Positions 59,501 through 64,000 of a stretch of DNA of 64,000 bases are shown piece after piece; position 1 is the stretch's first letter; every line of letters begins with the position of its first letter. The notes below the pieces were generated by a model. It was not told where the DNA came from and searched no databases. It worked only from the letters and a program-made list of their open reading frames with translations. The translations under genes and the position numbers were made by a program. Location of the stretch: contig OY979730.1 of assembly GCA_963855995.1 (NCBI GenBank), forward strand, positions 5,219,341 to 5,283,340, written 5' to 3'. Source of the stretch: Muricea muricata (taxonomy: Eukaryota > Cnidaria > Anthozoa > Malacalcyonacea > Plexauridae).

Positions 59501-61634
59501 TGTTCTCACCTTGAGTTGGCTCCTCGCTCGCTCAAAATCATTTTTCTCTTTATATTTTGCAAGTTTGACACCAGAATTTCTCCAGGATGAAAGTAACTAT
59601 ACTTTTTACTTACCAACGAAAGATCAAACTGCCTGCTTATTTTTAACCATTTAAAACTTCAACTCCAACATTGCAATTTGCTTTTAAAAAACAACTTTTG
59701 TCGTGTTTTCCATCTCGCTCTTCGCGCTACTCGGTACCCCAAACATGGCGGACATGCACCTGTTCGCAGGTCGTGAGAAAGGCTAATTATATAATATTGC
59801 ACTGAAGCGAAATTATAATGCGATATAAATATATAGCTTTTATAGCGTAAATATCCCGCTCCTCTCCATGCACCCATACACTTTATCGAAACAAACTCTC
59901 TCAAACGAAATATATTATGTTTGTATATAAATTATAATGATATTTGCTACATGGCCTCGTTTCTTTGTTTTAGCATCAAAAGTTAGACTATCTTCATCGC
60001 CACATACAAGCTATATTCAAGTAAAACACGGTTCAACTTGGAGATACGTTGGTCCAGGAAAAAATAACTGGGATAAAAATCGTCAAAAAATGTTTTGTGA
60101 ATACTTGGGATTCAGCGACAAGGATGCTTCAATTGCCGGTCGTCTAACTTTCATCGGACGAAATGATATCGCAGCTGGAGACTTCATGTGTTATAAAACA
60201 CAGTCAGAAGAAATATCCTGTTGTGTTCACCTAAAACCTACAAATCAAGAGAGGATTTGGATACCTTATGCAAGATGTAAGAATATGTACATACGTGATT
60301 CACAAATAGCATTTGCGGCGAATCATTTTGTATGCGGATATATTTTTGTTAATATGTGATTATGTATCCGTATATGTGGGTTTGCATGCATGAAGGTAAC
60401 GCAGAGTCTGCATCACAAAACATACTGTTTCCTCACTTTCCTGAGAGCACAGTCAATAAGAATTTTATTATATACCAAATGACAAAATAAAGCAAACTAC
60501 ACACGAAAATACATAAAATACATTATTTCTAAAATTATGGACGTTAAATTTATTTCGGTACACAGCAATGCCAACTCAGTCAAAAATCGCGTCTTCACGT
60601 GATAGCGCACGTGATTTTTTTCGTTATTCACCGTTAATAATGCCTTGTCACGTGATACGCTCTCGAGCAATGAAACACGTGAAAGGAGAAGTTTAACGAC
60701 TGCTATACAATAATTTGCATTATATATATAGAGGGTATTACACGGTGCGCGAAGATATGAATATTATTTTCGAGTAGTGAAAACAATATTTTACGAGTGA
60801 GTAAAATATTGTTTTCAACACGAGAAAATAGTATATATATCTTCAAGCTACCATTGATATCTTCAAGTTACCTTGTAATGTTCTTTTTATTTTATGGTCA
60901 GAACTCAGAACAAGCGAACGGATAACATATAAATCCCGTGGGAAAACACACGCGTTACATATTTTTTCATATCTTCACTAGTGAAACTGAAAATATGGAA
61001 AATACGATTGTTTTAGTTTACGGTAAAACACCCATAGCTGTGTAGTAAAACCATATATATATTGCACTGCATTCATTGTAGGCAAAGTGATAAACCTATA
61101 TTATACAAAATTACAATCATGGCTTCGTTTACAAGTTCTGGCTGGTGTGCTTCGGATACTACACCTTATCTTTTGATCGATCTTCAAAAAGAATATTTGT
61201 ATGCGAATGTATTTTTGTTGGTTTGTGATTATGTATATGTGGGTTTGCATGTCAGAACGATAAGTTAGAGTGTACAACACATAGTTGTTCCAGAAATTTC
61301 TTGTATTAGATTAATTCGAACCGGGACATGATTTGCATTAAATTTAACCATATGTTGTATTGGATTAATTCTAGGCAAAGTATGTGATAAACCCATATTA
61401 TCCAGCGCAACATTTTCTGGCAGTGGTTCCACAAATTACAATATGGCTTTGTTTACAAGTTCTGGCTGGTGTGCCTCGGGTACTGCACCTTACCTTTTGA
61501 TTGATCTTCGAAAGGAATATCACATAACACGAGTTGTGGTAATGGGAAACAAAGATCAGACAAAATGGAGTGAATCGTACTCACTGAGATATAGTCACAG
61601 TCAAACTTTGGTGCATAGCAGTCAACCACTAAAG
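41548..61634 (+). CDS. Multi-domain lectin receptor (beta-trefoil-like, SUEL lectin, SRCR-like, F5/8C), 5' part
   Basis: Exons: 41548-41605 (signal peptide MSSLLYLWLLMYGVTFLLK, donor GTAGGT), 51837-52247, 52489-52800, 59974-60276 and 61375-61634. The first exon ends in phase 1, and the next three are phase 1 at both ends, so all five join in frame. The 51837 exon (LFLRHRKTGKCIATGQLV) looks like a beta-trefoil/ricin-type fold; this call is moderate. The 52489 exon is a SUEL/rhamnose-binding lectin domain (EIKSANYGD, CNGKRSCEL, KYTCKD). The 59974 exon is SRCR-like (YIQVKHGSTWRYVGPG, CEYLGF). The 61375 exon is the first part of an F5/8 type C (discoidin) domain (SSGWCASGTAPYLLIDLRKE, ITRVVVMGNKDQTKW). 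The rest continues past base 64000. By analogy with the damaged neighbour at 35-39 kb it may end in FN3 domains, a membrane span and a tyrosine-rich tail. Assigning the distant signal exon to this gene is inference from phase and position. Intron 1 holds the nested retroelements. Confidence 0.65.
41710..42107 (-). repeat. 398-bp inverted repeat, right arm
   Basis: Reverse complement of 40723-41120 with one observed difference. Just outside the right end lies a GC-rich block AGTGGCGCTGGCGCCGCCACT, itself a palindrome. A related GGCGCCAGCGCG occurs at about 41628, inside the spacer. Confidence 0.95.
42834..43214 (+). repeat. 5' LTR
   Basis: 381 bp, TG...CA ends with TGTTA/TAACA symmetry. An AATAAA polyadenylation signal lies near 43096. 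It differs from the 3' LTR by about five substitutions and one 2-bp indel, about 98% identity. Confidence 0.9.
43304..43669 (+). CDS. Small basic protein of the non-autonomous LTR element
   Basis: A 121-codon frame lies 90 bp after the LTR, in the sense orientation of the element. It is very Lys/Arg/Glu-rich (RKKKSKSCQERDRKRMSMF near the start, a Glu/Leu heptad-like stretch YQRIDELELELF in the middle, KKEKRLKIKLMNK near the end) and probably a coiled coil. No zinc knuckle, protease or polymerase motif. It could be a gag remnant or a captured host fragment. I do not recognise the family. Confidence 0.45.
   Translation: MYPIKTITRKKKSKSCQERDRKRMSMFIERKKRQKLEDKNSASNKINVPECINVEESKTKKYEELIKQYQRIDELELELFKKSKYLRYVMNHYEEECCSMSIEIKKEKRLKIKLMNKMCCY
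43779..44028 (-). repeat. Ngaro split direct repeat B2
   Basis: A 250-bp copy of 44356-44605, beginning TCGCTTCCTTCAATTAGC and ending CTAACAACGCC on the plus strand. Confidence 0.92.
44106..44355 (-). repeat. Ngaro split direct repeat A2
   Basis: A 250-bp copy of 50003-50252, beginning TAGAATTCAGTCGATGAAA on the plus strand. It joins B1 directly at CCTTTA/TCGCTT. Confidence 0.92.
44356..44605 (-). repeat. Ngaro split direct repeat B1
   Basis: A 250-bp copy of 43779-44028. In element orientation it closes the coding interior after the recombinase gene. Confidence 0.92.
45009..46106 (-). CDS. Ngaro tyrosine recombinase
   Basis: 365 codons. The enzyme integrates the circular DNA form of the element. 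A SAM-like N-terminal domain (TYRRAWKLYTQFAYTVF near residue 85; IAYMFQGNYAASTANTYISA) precedes the catalytic domain. Catalytic residues visible: Arg in FFGFLRVREITYC; His and Arg in the HSFRIGAATLAAENGF box, followed by GRWKSDAFRKYIRSP, where Tyr is the likely nucleophile. The family signature R...HxxR...Y is complete and the frame unbroken. The ORF overlaps the end of the RT/RNase H reading frame in another frame, as is common in this group. The real start may be downstream of the first ATG, because the first 25 or so codons run through the RNase H frame region. Confidence 0.92.
   Translation of the reverse strand: MLEFQYFISGSACSWCQERVSRFFVSVTGFQVQAASSSGCTIHADSHPDSATTTQLAVITSKLIQSSLQPSSIPTYRRAWKLYTQFAYTVFHSALVHLPISPSNLGLFIAYMFQGNYAASTANTYISALGYSHRLAGVHDPTKVFWVIEMLKGYGKLGSRLYTRMPITLPILRSILQQTPTICGSDYRRYLFTAMCTTAFFGFLRVREITYCPRSSAVLQLDQVGRLLDNSGKIVGFKLTFKNFKHSYNQRAVSITLNWRSDVCLVQSLLAYLSRRGFSNGPLFCAEDGRAVSRQIFTDYLALIFRTCGLDPAKYKGHSFRIGAATLAAENGFSDAQIRLLGRWKSDAFRKYIRSPGLRTSIVAT
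46099..47523 (-). CDS. Ngaro reverse transcriptase/RNase H
   Basis: 474 codons. RT motifs in order: GEYRLIHHLSFPSGASVND, FLAKTDIKSAFRIIPI (motif A), MPMGCASSCRTFE (motif B) and HILDDYLMAAP, where LDD replaces the YxDD of other RTs, as is usual in DIRS/Ngaro types. RNase H motifs follow: NLYTDAAGSLGYGG, ITILEFYPI and FFTDNAALVDIINK. After IINK the frame ends in about 20 unrelated residues, while the expected C-terminus (ARHVPGVKNVLADSLSR, at 46135-45929) continues in a neighbouring frame. This is a one-base frame change near 46158 in an A run. Either the copy is disabled at the RNase H end or the shift is used in translation. Overlaps gag by 38 bases. Confidence 0.9.
   Translation of the reverse strand: MPNHALPTPVQIEKLLPLLCGYDSALTYILSTGFKFGFPLHFRGDRISFFANNLISAQQNPEIVSAKISKELAVSRLAGPFDSPPLPNFRVSPLGVVPKKAPGEYRLIHHLSFPSGASVNDGISTDDTSVQYARVDDAVTMIKQLGQGCFLAKTDIKSAFRIIPILPRDYDLLGIFWQGKYYYDRVMPMGCASSCRTFEIFSTAIEWVAKKHLSMPHLIHILDDYLMAAPTFHQCRINLDRFLSLCAYLGVPMAPEKTVGPENVLAFAGIELDTLRMEARLPPDKTEKCKTLVSTFLRRKKVTLREIQSLVGLLNFACSVVVPGRAFLRRLIDLTRGVKSPHHFIRLNKSSKADLALWQSFLDDFYGRSFFLNDAWNDSLSLNLYTDAAGSLGYGGIFGSKWFFGAWPDDWKKFNITILEFYPIGLSVLLFGDAMRNQRITFFTDNAALVDIINKLLLAMRLLWCLCAGWCWLA
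47486..48631 (-). CDS. Ngaro gag-like protein with a Cys/His C-terminus
   Basis: 381 codons from the ATG at 48631 (MPATRPSTRIQRR). An upstream in-frame ATG at 48706 adds 25 residues, but the 48631 start gives a normal basic N-terminus. The N-terminal 90 residues are Arg/Ser/Thr-rich and disordered. A central region (WAHEFIDFGVLLSSGAGDTRY, then WTSAFQIFVGVYTAKFP and MKYSEVVRDLAARGADWRFYD) resembles the capsid region of DIRS/Ngaro gags. The end has closely spaced cysteines and histidines (CRKFHRGIDCSGCNFKHQC, then CGVVHPALRC), likely zinc-binding. Forms the particle and packages element RNA by family analogy. Confidence 0.82.
   Translation of the reverse strand: MPATRPSTRIQRRAQPTGSRRQSSRRRTPSMTTTQRQAASVVSSVEEGPTATTSAEGAHNPSGSLNDATFQRIVSAVSEAVLATIQGTGPSAPPPSGSSAATELVEMPIVESGSALSQATVPAPVASVLHNVTGEANFIQVSPSSQPALPTFDSVNVPIDANVSPKIKTKIWAHEFIDFGVLLSSGAGDTRYHLSLSSPHGSSLPTLSIEPSQKPKAVPNIDAWTSAFQIFVGVYTAKFPIDAPALMKYSEVVRDLAARGADWRFYDTQFRLLRQSKPTEFPWGSTHWELWIRAQNFHNARVSKAQTPMRHNSSSVGSLIPKGFCRKFHRGIDCSGCNFKHQCFKCGVVHPALRCNFRSPQSTLKPAPTVAKSRPTNSGSN
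49367..49957 (-). CDS. Ngaro-encoded SGNH hydrolase
   Basis: 196 codons, intact. SGNH/GDSL esterase blocks: ILGHSFVRRL (block I, the nucleophile serine in a GHS rather than GDS context), a GTGGRTVDKI block II with the oxyanion glycine, LELGTNDLS (block III, GxND) and LSLDGVHCNAQGQ (block V, the DxxH pair). All catalytic residues are present. SGNH ORFs are known in some Ngaro elements; the substrate is unknown. Here the gene is the first of the element, between A1 and gag, and separated from gag by about 660 bp, so it may have its own start or be read by reinitiation. Confidence 0.88.
   Translation of the reverse strand: MSMSVPNILILGHSFVRRLKDDLAARFDARAAPNFHLPESGHISLYGTGGRTVDKIHAYDLSLVLKYKPDIVILELGTNDLSTLRPEVVGSKIDDLAKVLRDQYKVRVVGVCQVVNRNIPHTWSPDCDFNAKAAVLRQYLSVILADQQNIFLWEHKEFYRSDRTLLSLDGVHCNAQGQYCLYRSYRGAILKALSML
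50003..50252 (-). repeat. Ngaro terminal repeat A1
   Basis: A 250-bp copy of 44106-44355; the left (5') end of the element in its own orientation, presumably holding its promoter. Confidence 0.92.
50297..50675 (+). repeat. 3' LTR
   Basis: 379 bp, preceded by the purine tract GAAGGGAGGAA and followed by the AGAA target duplication. Confidence 0.9.
53378..53640. repeat. Imperfect palindromic MITE-like element
   Basis: The left arm with AAAACCTGTTCTGTCCTGATGA and GCATTGAACAATGTT is mirrored on the right by AACATTGTTCAA-type blocks and CATCAGGCCAGAACAGGTTTTT. Inside are several TTGAACAATGTTG units. It lies in the intron between the lectin and SRCR-like exons. Confidence 0.7.
54337..54598. repeat. 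87-bp tandem repeat
   Basis: Three units of 87 bp begin GAACGAGGCATACTTGCAATTA and include AAGTGGCTACGTAGTTACGC. A more diverged unit lies at about 54200-54336. Not coding. Confidence 0.8.
55050..55760 (-). mobile_element. LINE RT C-terminal remnant
   Basis: The minus strand ends with LDLETLQNRRETLSTKFFQN, then NAINYELGNKRHFRDNRCHTERFKNSFFPQRIL, the closing block of a non-LTR RT family in which a short LDLxTLxxRR segment precedes a YxLRxKR segment. Upstream (55300-55760) LNVSKSKELIVQFSK and EYAVQVWHYN appear in different frames with stops, so it is broken. Confidence 0.75.
56045..56440 (-). other. 131-codon open frame of unknown nature
   Basis: A minus-strand frame with no recognised domain. 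It lies between a LINE remnant and a Penelope remnant and may be untranslated repeat sequence. Kept because of its length only. Confidence 0.15.
56860..57840 (-). mobile_element. Penelope-like element remnant (RT region)
   Basis: Minus-strand pieces in several frames: ISEDSLARFSQFLKSRAKS (57.6 kb), AEIEAAITDLPESPKMQYEL (57.3 kb), VAERKALEGLKKDKTCVVMK (57.2 kb), NKGNCLVVVDKTEYC joined directly to MGSPVSPIVANLCMEENEE (57.1 kb) and WFRFADHVFSIIKKHAINSF (57.0 kb). These follow the Penelope RT order. A deletion removed the palm A motif between the fourth and fifth pieces. The catalytic DD is replaced by ADH. Many stops. The GIY-YIG part is missing. It is older than the other two Penelope copies in the window. 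Confidence 0.8.
57843..57912. repeat. Short palindrome
   Basis: CGTGTTAAAATAAATT...AACACGGGCTTTCGAG and its complement CTTTCGAAAGCTCGTGTTGAAATAAATTTTACG pair around CTTTCGAGCTTTCGAAAG. Confidence 0.7.
58010..58265. mobile_element. MITE-like element
   Basis: About 255 bp. The ends GCGGATGTCGATTTTACCAG and CTGGTAAAATCGACATGCCGC are inverted repeats of over 30 bases, with outer arms AATTCACCGTGGCAAA and TTTGCTACAGTGAATT. Inner GAATGCATTGCGATC and GGTCGCAATGCATTC also pair. Confidence 0.8.
58439..59787. repeat. 1.35-kb imperfect palindrome with arms of about 465 bp
   Basis: The left arm starts GCCTTTCTCACGACCTGCGA and the right arm ends with its complement. Arms pair through GTCCGC...CATGT, GAAGAGCGAGATGGAAAAC, CATCCTGGAGAAATTCTGG, GAGCCAACTCAAGGTGAGAA and ACACTAGCACAAAAATTTAAA, out to about 58900 and 59305. 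A spacer of about 400 bases has no gene. Arm identity is roughly 93-95% by eye. It lies in the intron just before the SRCR-like exon. Confidence 0.85.
60735..61040 (+). repeat. MITE-like repeat, copy 2
   Basis: Related to 618-862. It contains AAGATATGAATATTATTTTC, CTTCAAGCTACC, GCGTTACATA and the end TTTTAGTTTACGGTAAAACA. It lies between the SRCR-like exon and the decayed F5/8C exon copy. Confidence 0.6.
61081..61200 (+). pseudogene. Decayed duplicate of the F5/8C exon
   Basis: After an acceptor-like TTCATTGTAG the sequence matches the start of the exon at 61375 (GGCAAAG...TGATAAACC, then MASFTSSGWCASDTTPYLLI). It has a 4-base loss at the start and a second deletion before the ATG. After EYL it switches into sequence matching the 3' flank of the SRCR-like exon (60328-60400), so the duplication was not of one whole exon. 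It cannot encode the domain. Confidence 0.75.
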
Positions 61635-62585
61635 GTATAGTTTAGTTTGAATTGATTGTAAAGTTTGTCAGCTTGTCCATAATAACTAGTTGATTTAACT
61701 TACAACAATGTAATTTGAGGCATAAAAGGAGTCAATTTCATTTTAGATATATAGATTAATTCTGTCTGAGTTCCGTAGACATTATTTTATATAAGTCGAC
61801 ATTTTTTCTCCCGTTTTTGCGCACATCCGGCTTATTTCATGTACAGGTACCTTGATAATAGCTGTTATAAATTAGCCTTTTGAAAACTTAGGCGCTGATC
61901 GGAGGAAAGCTCAATAAACCGTGTTTCTATGGAAACACAAGACATTTCCACTCGAGTTACGTGGATTTAACGGAAATTAATTTTTAAAGTAAAAAATACA
62001 AAATAGCAGCTTTCGCATAAGAACAGAAATAAAACATGTTTATAAAAAAAACCACGGCCAGCCGACAATTTAAGAAAATATAATAAAAAGAAACAAATTT
62101 CGAAAAATAAAGTCATCTTGCAATTCAAGATATGAATAAAAACAAAACAAACAATTAAAACTGTAAATTTTCGACTTTATTTCAAAGTCATCGTCAGACA
62201 GAATGAAGCATAACACTTTACATACAGCATATATACAGAGCAAGAGAGCGAAAACAGTGCGTCACCGGAAGCAAGGGATTACCTAAGACTGTTAGACTAT
62301 ATTTACATGATAGAAATTTATATTAATATTTACAAATAGACAAGCACTGACTCAACTGGTAGAAAGTGGAAATGTAGATGCAGCATCATTATGTGAAGAG
62401 TTGAAGCTCTTTGCTAGCCTTCAGTCCTGTGTTAAGTTGTGGATTGTTGTATTTAAGTAGTAAAGCTTCAAGAAAAGCAAGGATATTGTAACTGGTAGAA
62501 CTAGTTAAGTGCAAGATTCGGAAGTTATTGAAAACTAAATTTTCAATAGGAGTGGGCTCATTGTCAGAAGGAAGAGGGATGTCAT

Positions 62586-62903
62586 TTAGTAGAGAGAGTT
62601 GGTTTGTAGGCTTGCTAGGTATTGCGCGTGTTCACAGTCTGAAAGATGTTTTCCTATTGCACTTGTGGTAAGTTGTGTTGCATGTTCTTTTAAACGCACT
62701 GATAAGCATCTTTTTGTCATACCAATATAACTTTTGCAACAACCTGGACACGAAACCTCATAAACAAGATTACTACGCGATAGAGGAGGAACTTTGTCTT
62801 TGTTAGAAACGAAAAACAAAATTCGTTTAGTGTCATAAATAACTATAAATTTGACCGGCTTTGTTAGAAATCTTTGAATTTTTGACGTGCAGGATTTCAC
62901 CAT
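62586..62903 (-). CDS. Penelope GIY-YIG endonuclease fragment, minus copy
   Basis: 105 codons. RT-to-nuclease linker (FLTKPVKFIVIYDTKRILFF), then VPPLSRSNLVYEVSCPGCCK, SYIGMTKRCLSVRLKEHATQ and KHLSDCEHAQ. SYIG is the YIG part, followed by the catalytic Arg; the Cys pair in CPGCC and the C...H are the Penelope-type additions. The frame ends early, at a one-base difference from the plus copy in the stretch SLQTNSLY versus SLQNQYSLL. Confidence 0.8.
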   Translation of the reverse strand: MVKSCTSKIQRFLTKPVKFIVIYDTKRILFFVSNKDKVPPLSRSNLVYEVSCPGCCKSYIGMTKRCLSVRLKEHATQLTTSAIGKHLSDCEHAQYLASLQTNSLY

Positions 62904-62978
62904 ATTCTCACCGTGGTTTCCGAGATAAGGTATTCTGATCCAAATTTTTGTTATGTTTTCATCAGTTTGGGAATCGAC

Positions 62979-63404
62979 ATTGCTAGTAGGTATGGAGTTG
63001 TTTTCATTTCGTTTTTCGTTTCTAATGAAGACAAAGTTCCTCCACTATCGCGTAGTAATCTTGTTTACGAGGTTTCGTGTCCTGGTTGTTGCAAAAGTTA
63101 TATTGGCATGACAAAAAGATGTTTATCAGTGCGTTTAAAAGAACATGCAACACAACTCACCGCAAGTGCAATAGGAAAACATCTTTCAGACTGTGAACAC
63201 GCGCAATACCTAGCAAGCCTACAAAACCAATACTCTCTACTAAATGACATCCCTCTTCCTTCTAAAAATGTGCCCACTCCTATTGAAAATTTAGTTTTCA
63301 GTAACTTCTTAATCTTGCACGTAACTAGATCTACCAGTTACAACATCCTTGCTTTTCTTGAAGCTTTACTACTTGAATACAACAATGAACAATCCACAAC
63401 TTAA
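62979..63404 (+). CDS. Penelope GIY-YIG endonuclease fragment, plus copy
   Basis: The element-derived part of a plus-strand frame that opens at 62913; matching sequence begins near FFVSNEDKVPP (about 63010). It has the same nuclease core as the minus copy and keeps the true C-terminus (PIENLVFSNFLILH, then ILAFLEALLLEYNN). No RT domain. It stays open to its stop at 63404. Confidence 0.8.
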   Translation: MASRYGVVFISFFVSNEDKVPPLSRSNLVYEVSCPGCCKSYIGMTKRCLSVRLKEHATQLTASAIGKHLSDCEHAQYLASLQNQYSLLNDIPLPSKNVPTPIENLVFSNFLILHVTRSTSYNILAFLEALLLEYNNEQSTT

Positions 63405-64000
63405 CACAGGGCTGAAGGCTAGCAAAGAGCTTCAACTCTTCACATAATGACGCTCCATCTACATTTCCACTTTCTACCAGTTGGGTCAGTGTTTGTCTAT
63501 TTGTAGATATAAACAGTCTTAGGTAATCCCTCGTCTCCGGTACGCAGTGTTTTCGCTTTCTTGCTCTGTATATATGCTGTATGTAAAATGTTATGTTTCA
63601 TTCTGTCTGACGATGACTTTGAAATAAAGTCGAAAATTTACAACTTCAATTGTTTGTCTTGTTTTTATTCATTTCTTGAATTGCAAAATGACTTTATTTT
63701 TCGGAATTTGTTTCTTTTTAAAACATGTTTATAGTCGCTGAAAATGAGGGAAAGTATAGTGAGTATACATGCAACAAAAGGGAAATACTCGATCATAACT
63801 ACTCAAGAAGTAGACATTTTTACTGAATTTTGTTTCAAAATTAACAAATGAAGTGTGTTTTAATTTTTGTAAATTGATTGATAAAAATGTTCTTTTTTAT
63901 TATTTGCGAACGAACAAAGTAAATACTGAAAGAATATTTGAACAAACGTAATTAAAATCAATGTACTTACTCTTTTTGTTTTCAAGAGGCTATTTAACAA

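Larger units (their letters stand above)
62045..63719. mobile_element. Head-to-head dimer of 5'-truncated Penelope-like elements
   Basis: Two copies of the same Penelope 3' part point away from each other. The minus copy is 62903-about 62090 and the plus copy about 63005-63719. Both encode the GIY-YIG nuclease and both end in the same tail (TTCGACTTTATTTCAAAGTC on the left, its complement on the right). The whole unit is flanked by AAAACATGTTTATA on both sides (62031-62044 and 63720-63733), so it inserted as one piece. The copies are joined by a non-repeated centre of about 100 bases. Confidence 0.85.

Overview
The window is animal genomic DNA, AT-rich and intron-rich, and most likely from an anthozoan cnidarian (sea anemone or stony coral). 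This is inferred from the mix of genes and mobile elements: split genes with GT-AG introns, a Ly6/uPAR protein, a family of lectin/FN3 receptors with tyrosine-based tails that I associate with anthozoans, Penelope-like elements carrying GIY-YIG nucleases, a Ngaro-type tyrosine-recombinase retrotransposon, CR1/L2-like LINE fragments and many palindromic MITE-like repeats. No bacterial-style operon is present.

Layout. (1) 1-1706 (+): the last two exons of an isoaspartyl peptidase/L-asparaginase gene. (2) 8.17-11.57 kb (+): a three-exon gene for a GPI-anchor-like protein with two Ly6/uPAR domains. (3) 12.7-16.2 kb: palindromic elements, a 31-bp hairpin satellite and two minisatellites. (4) 16.7-19.2 kb (-): a decaying gene for a repetitive acidic protein, with two in-frame stops and three frame breaks, two of them caused by short tandem duplications. 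(5) 20.1-21.8 kb: an unrecognised coding-like segment split by a truncated Penelope-like element with inverted terminal copies and a 13-bp target duplication. (6) 22.3-30.9 kb (+): a complete nine-exon DDX19/25-type (Dbp5) DEAD-box helicase gene with LINE and MITE insertions in its introns. (7) 31.4-35.2 kb (+): two broken LINE fragments.

(8) 35.4-39.0 kb (+): the 3' half of a receptor gene or pseudogene, with FN3-like exons, a glycosylated stalk, a damaged membrane segment and a cytoplasmic tail with five YxxL/I motifs. (9) 41.5-61.6 kb (+): the 5' part of a second receptor. A signal-peptide exon, a beta-trefoil-like exon, a SUEL-type galactose-binding lectin exon, an SRCR-like exon and an F5/8C exon are joined almost entirely by phase-1 introns. 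Loci 8 and 9 lie head-to-tail and are probably members of one multi-domain receptor family with a possible role in recognition or immunity. That role is inference.

The first intron of receptor 9 holds a short non-autonomous LTR element (98% similar LTRs, 4-bp target duplication) into which a full-length Ngaro-type element has inserted in reverse orientation. The Ngaro carries gag, RT/RNase H, tyrosine recombinase and an SGNH hydrolase, with 250-bp split direct repeats. The signal-peptide exon is itself flanked by two 398-bp, almost identical inverted repeats. Later introns contain a LINE remnant, a Penelope remnant, a 1.35-kb imperfect palindrome and a head-to-head Penelope dimer with a 14-bp target duplication.
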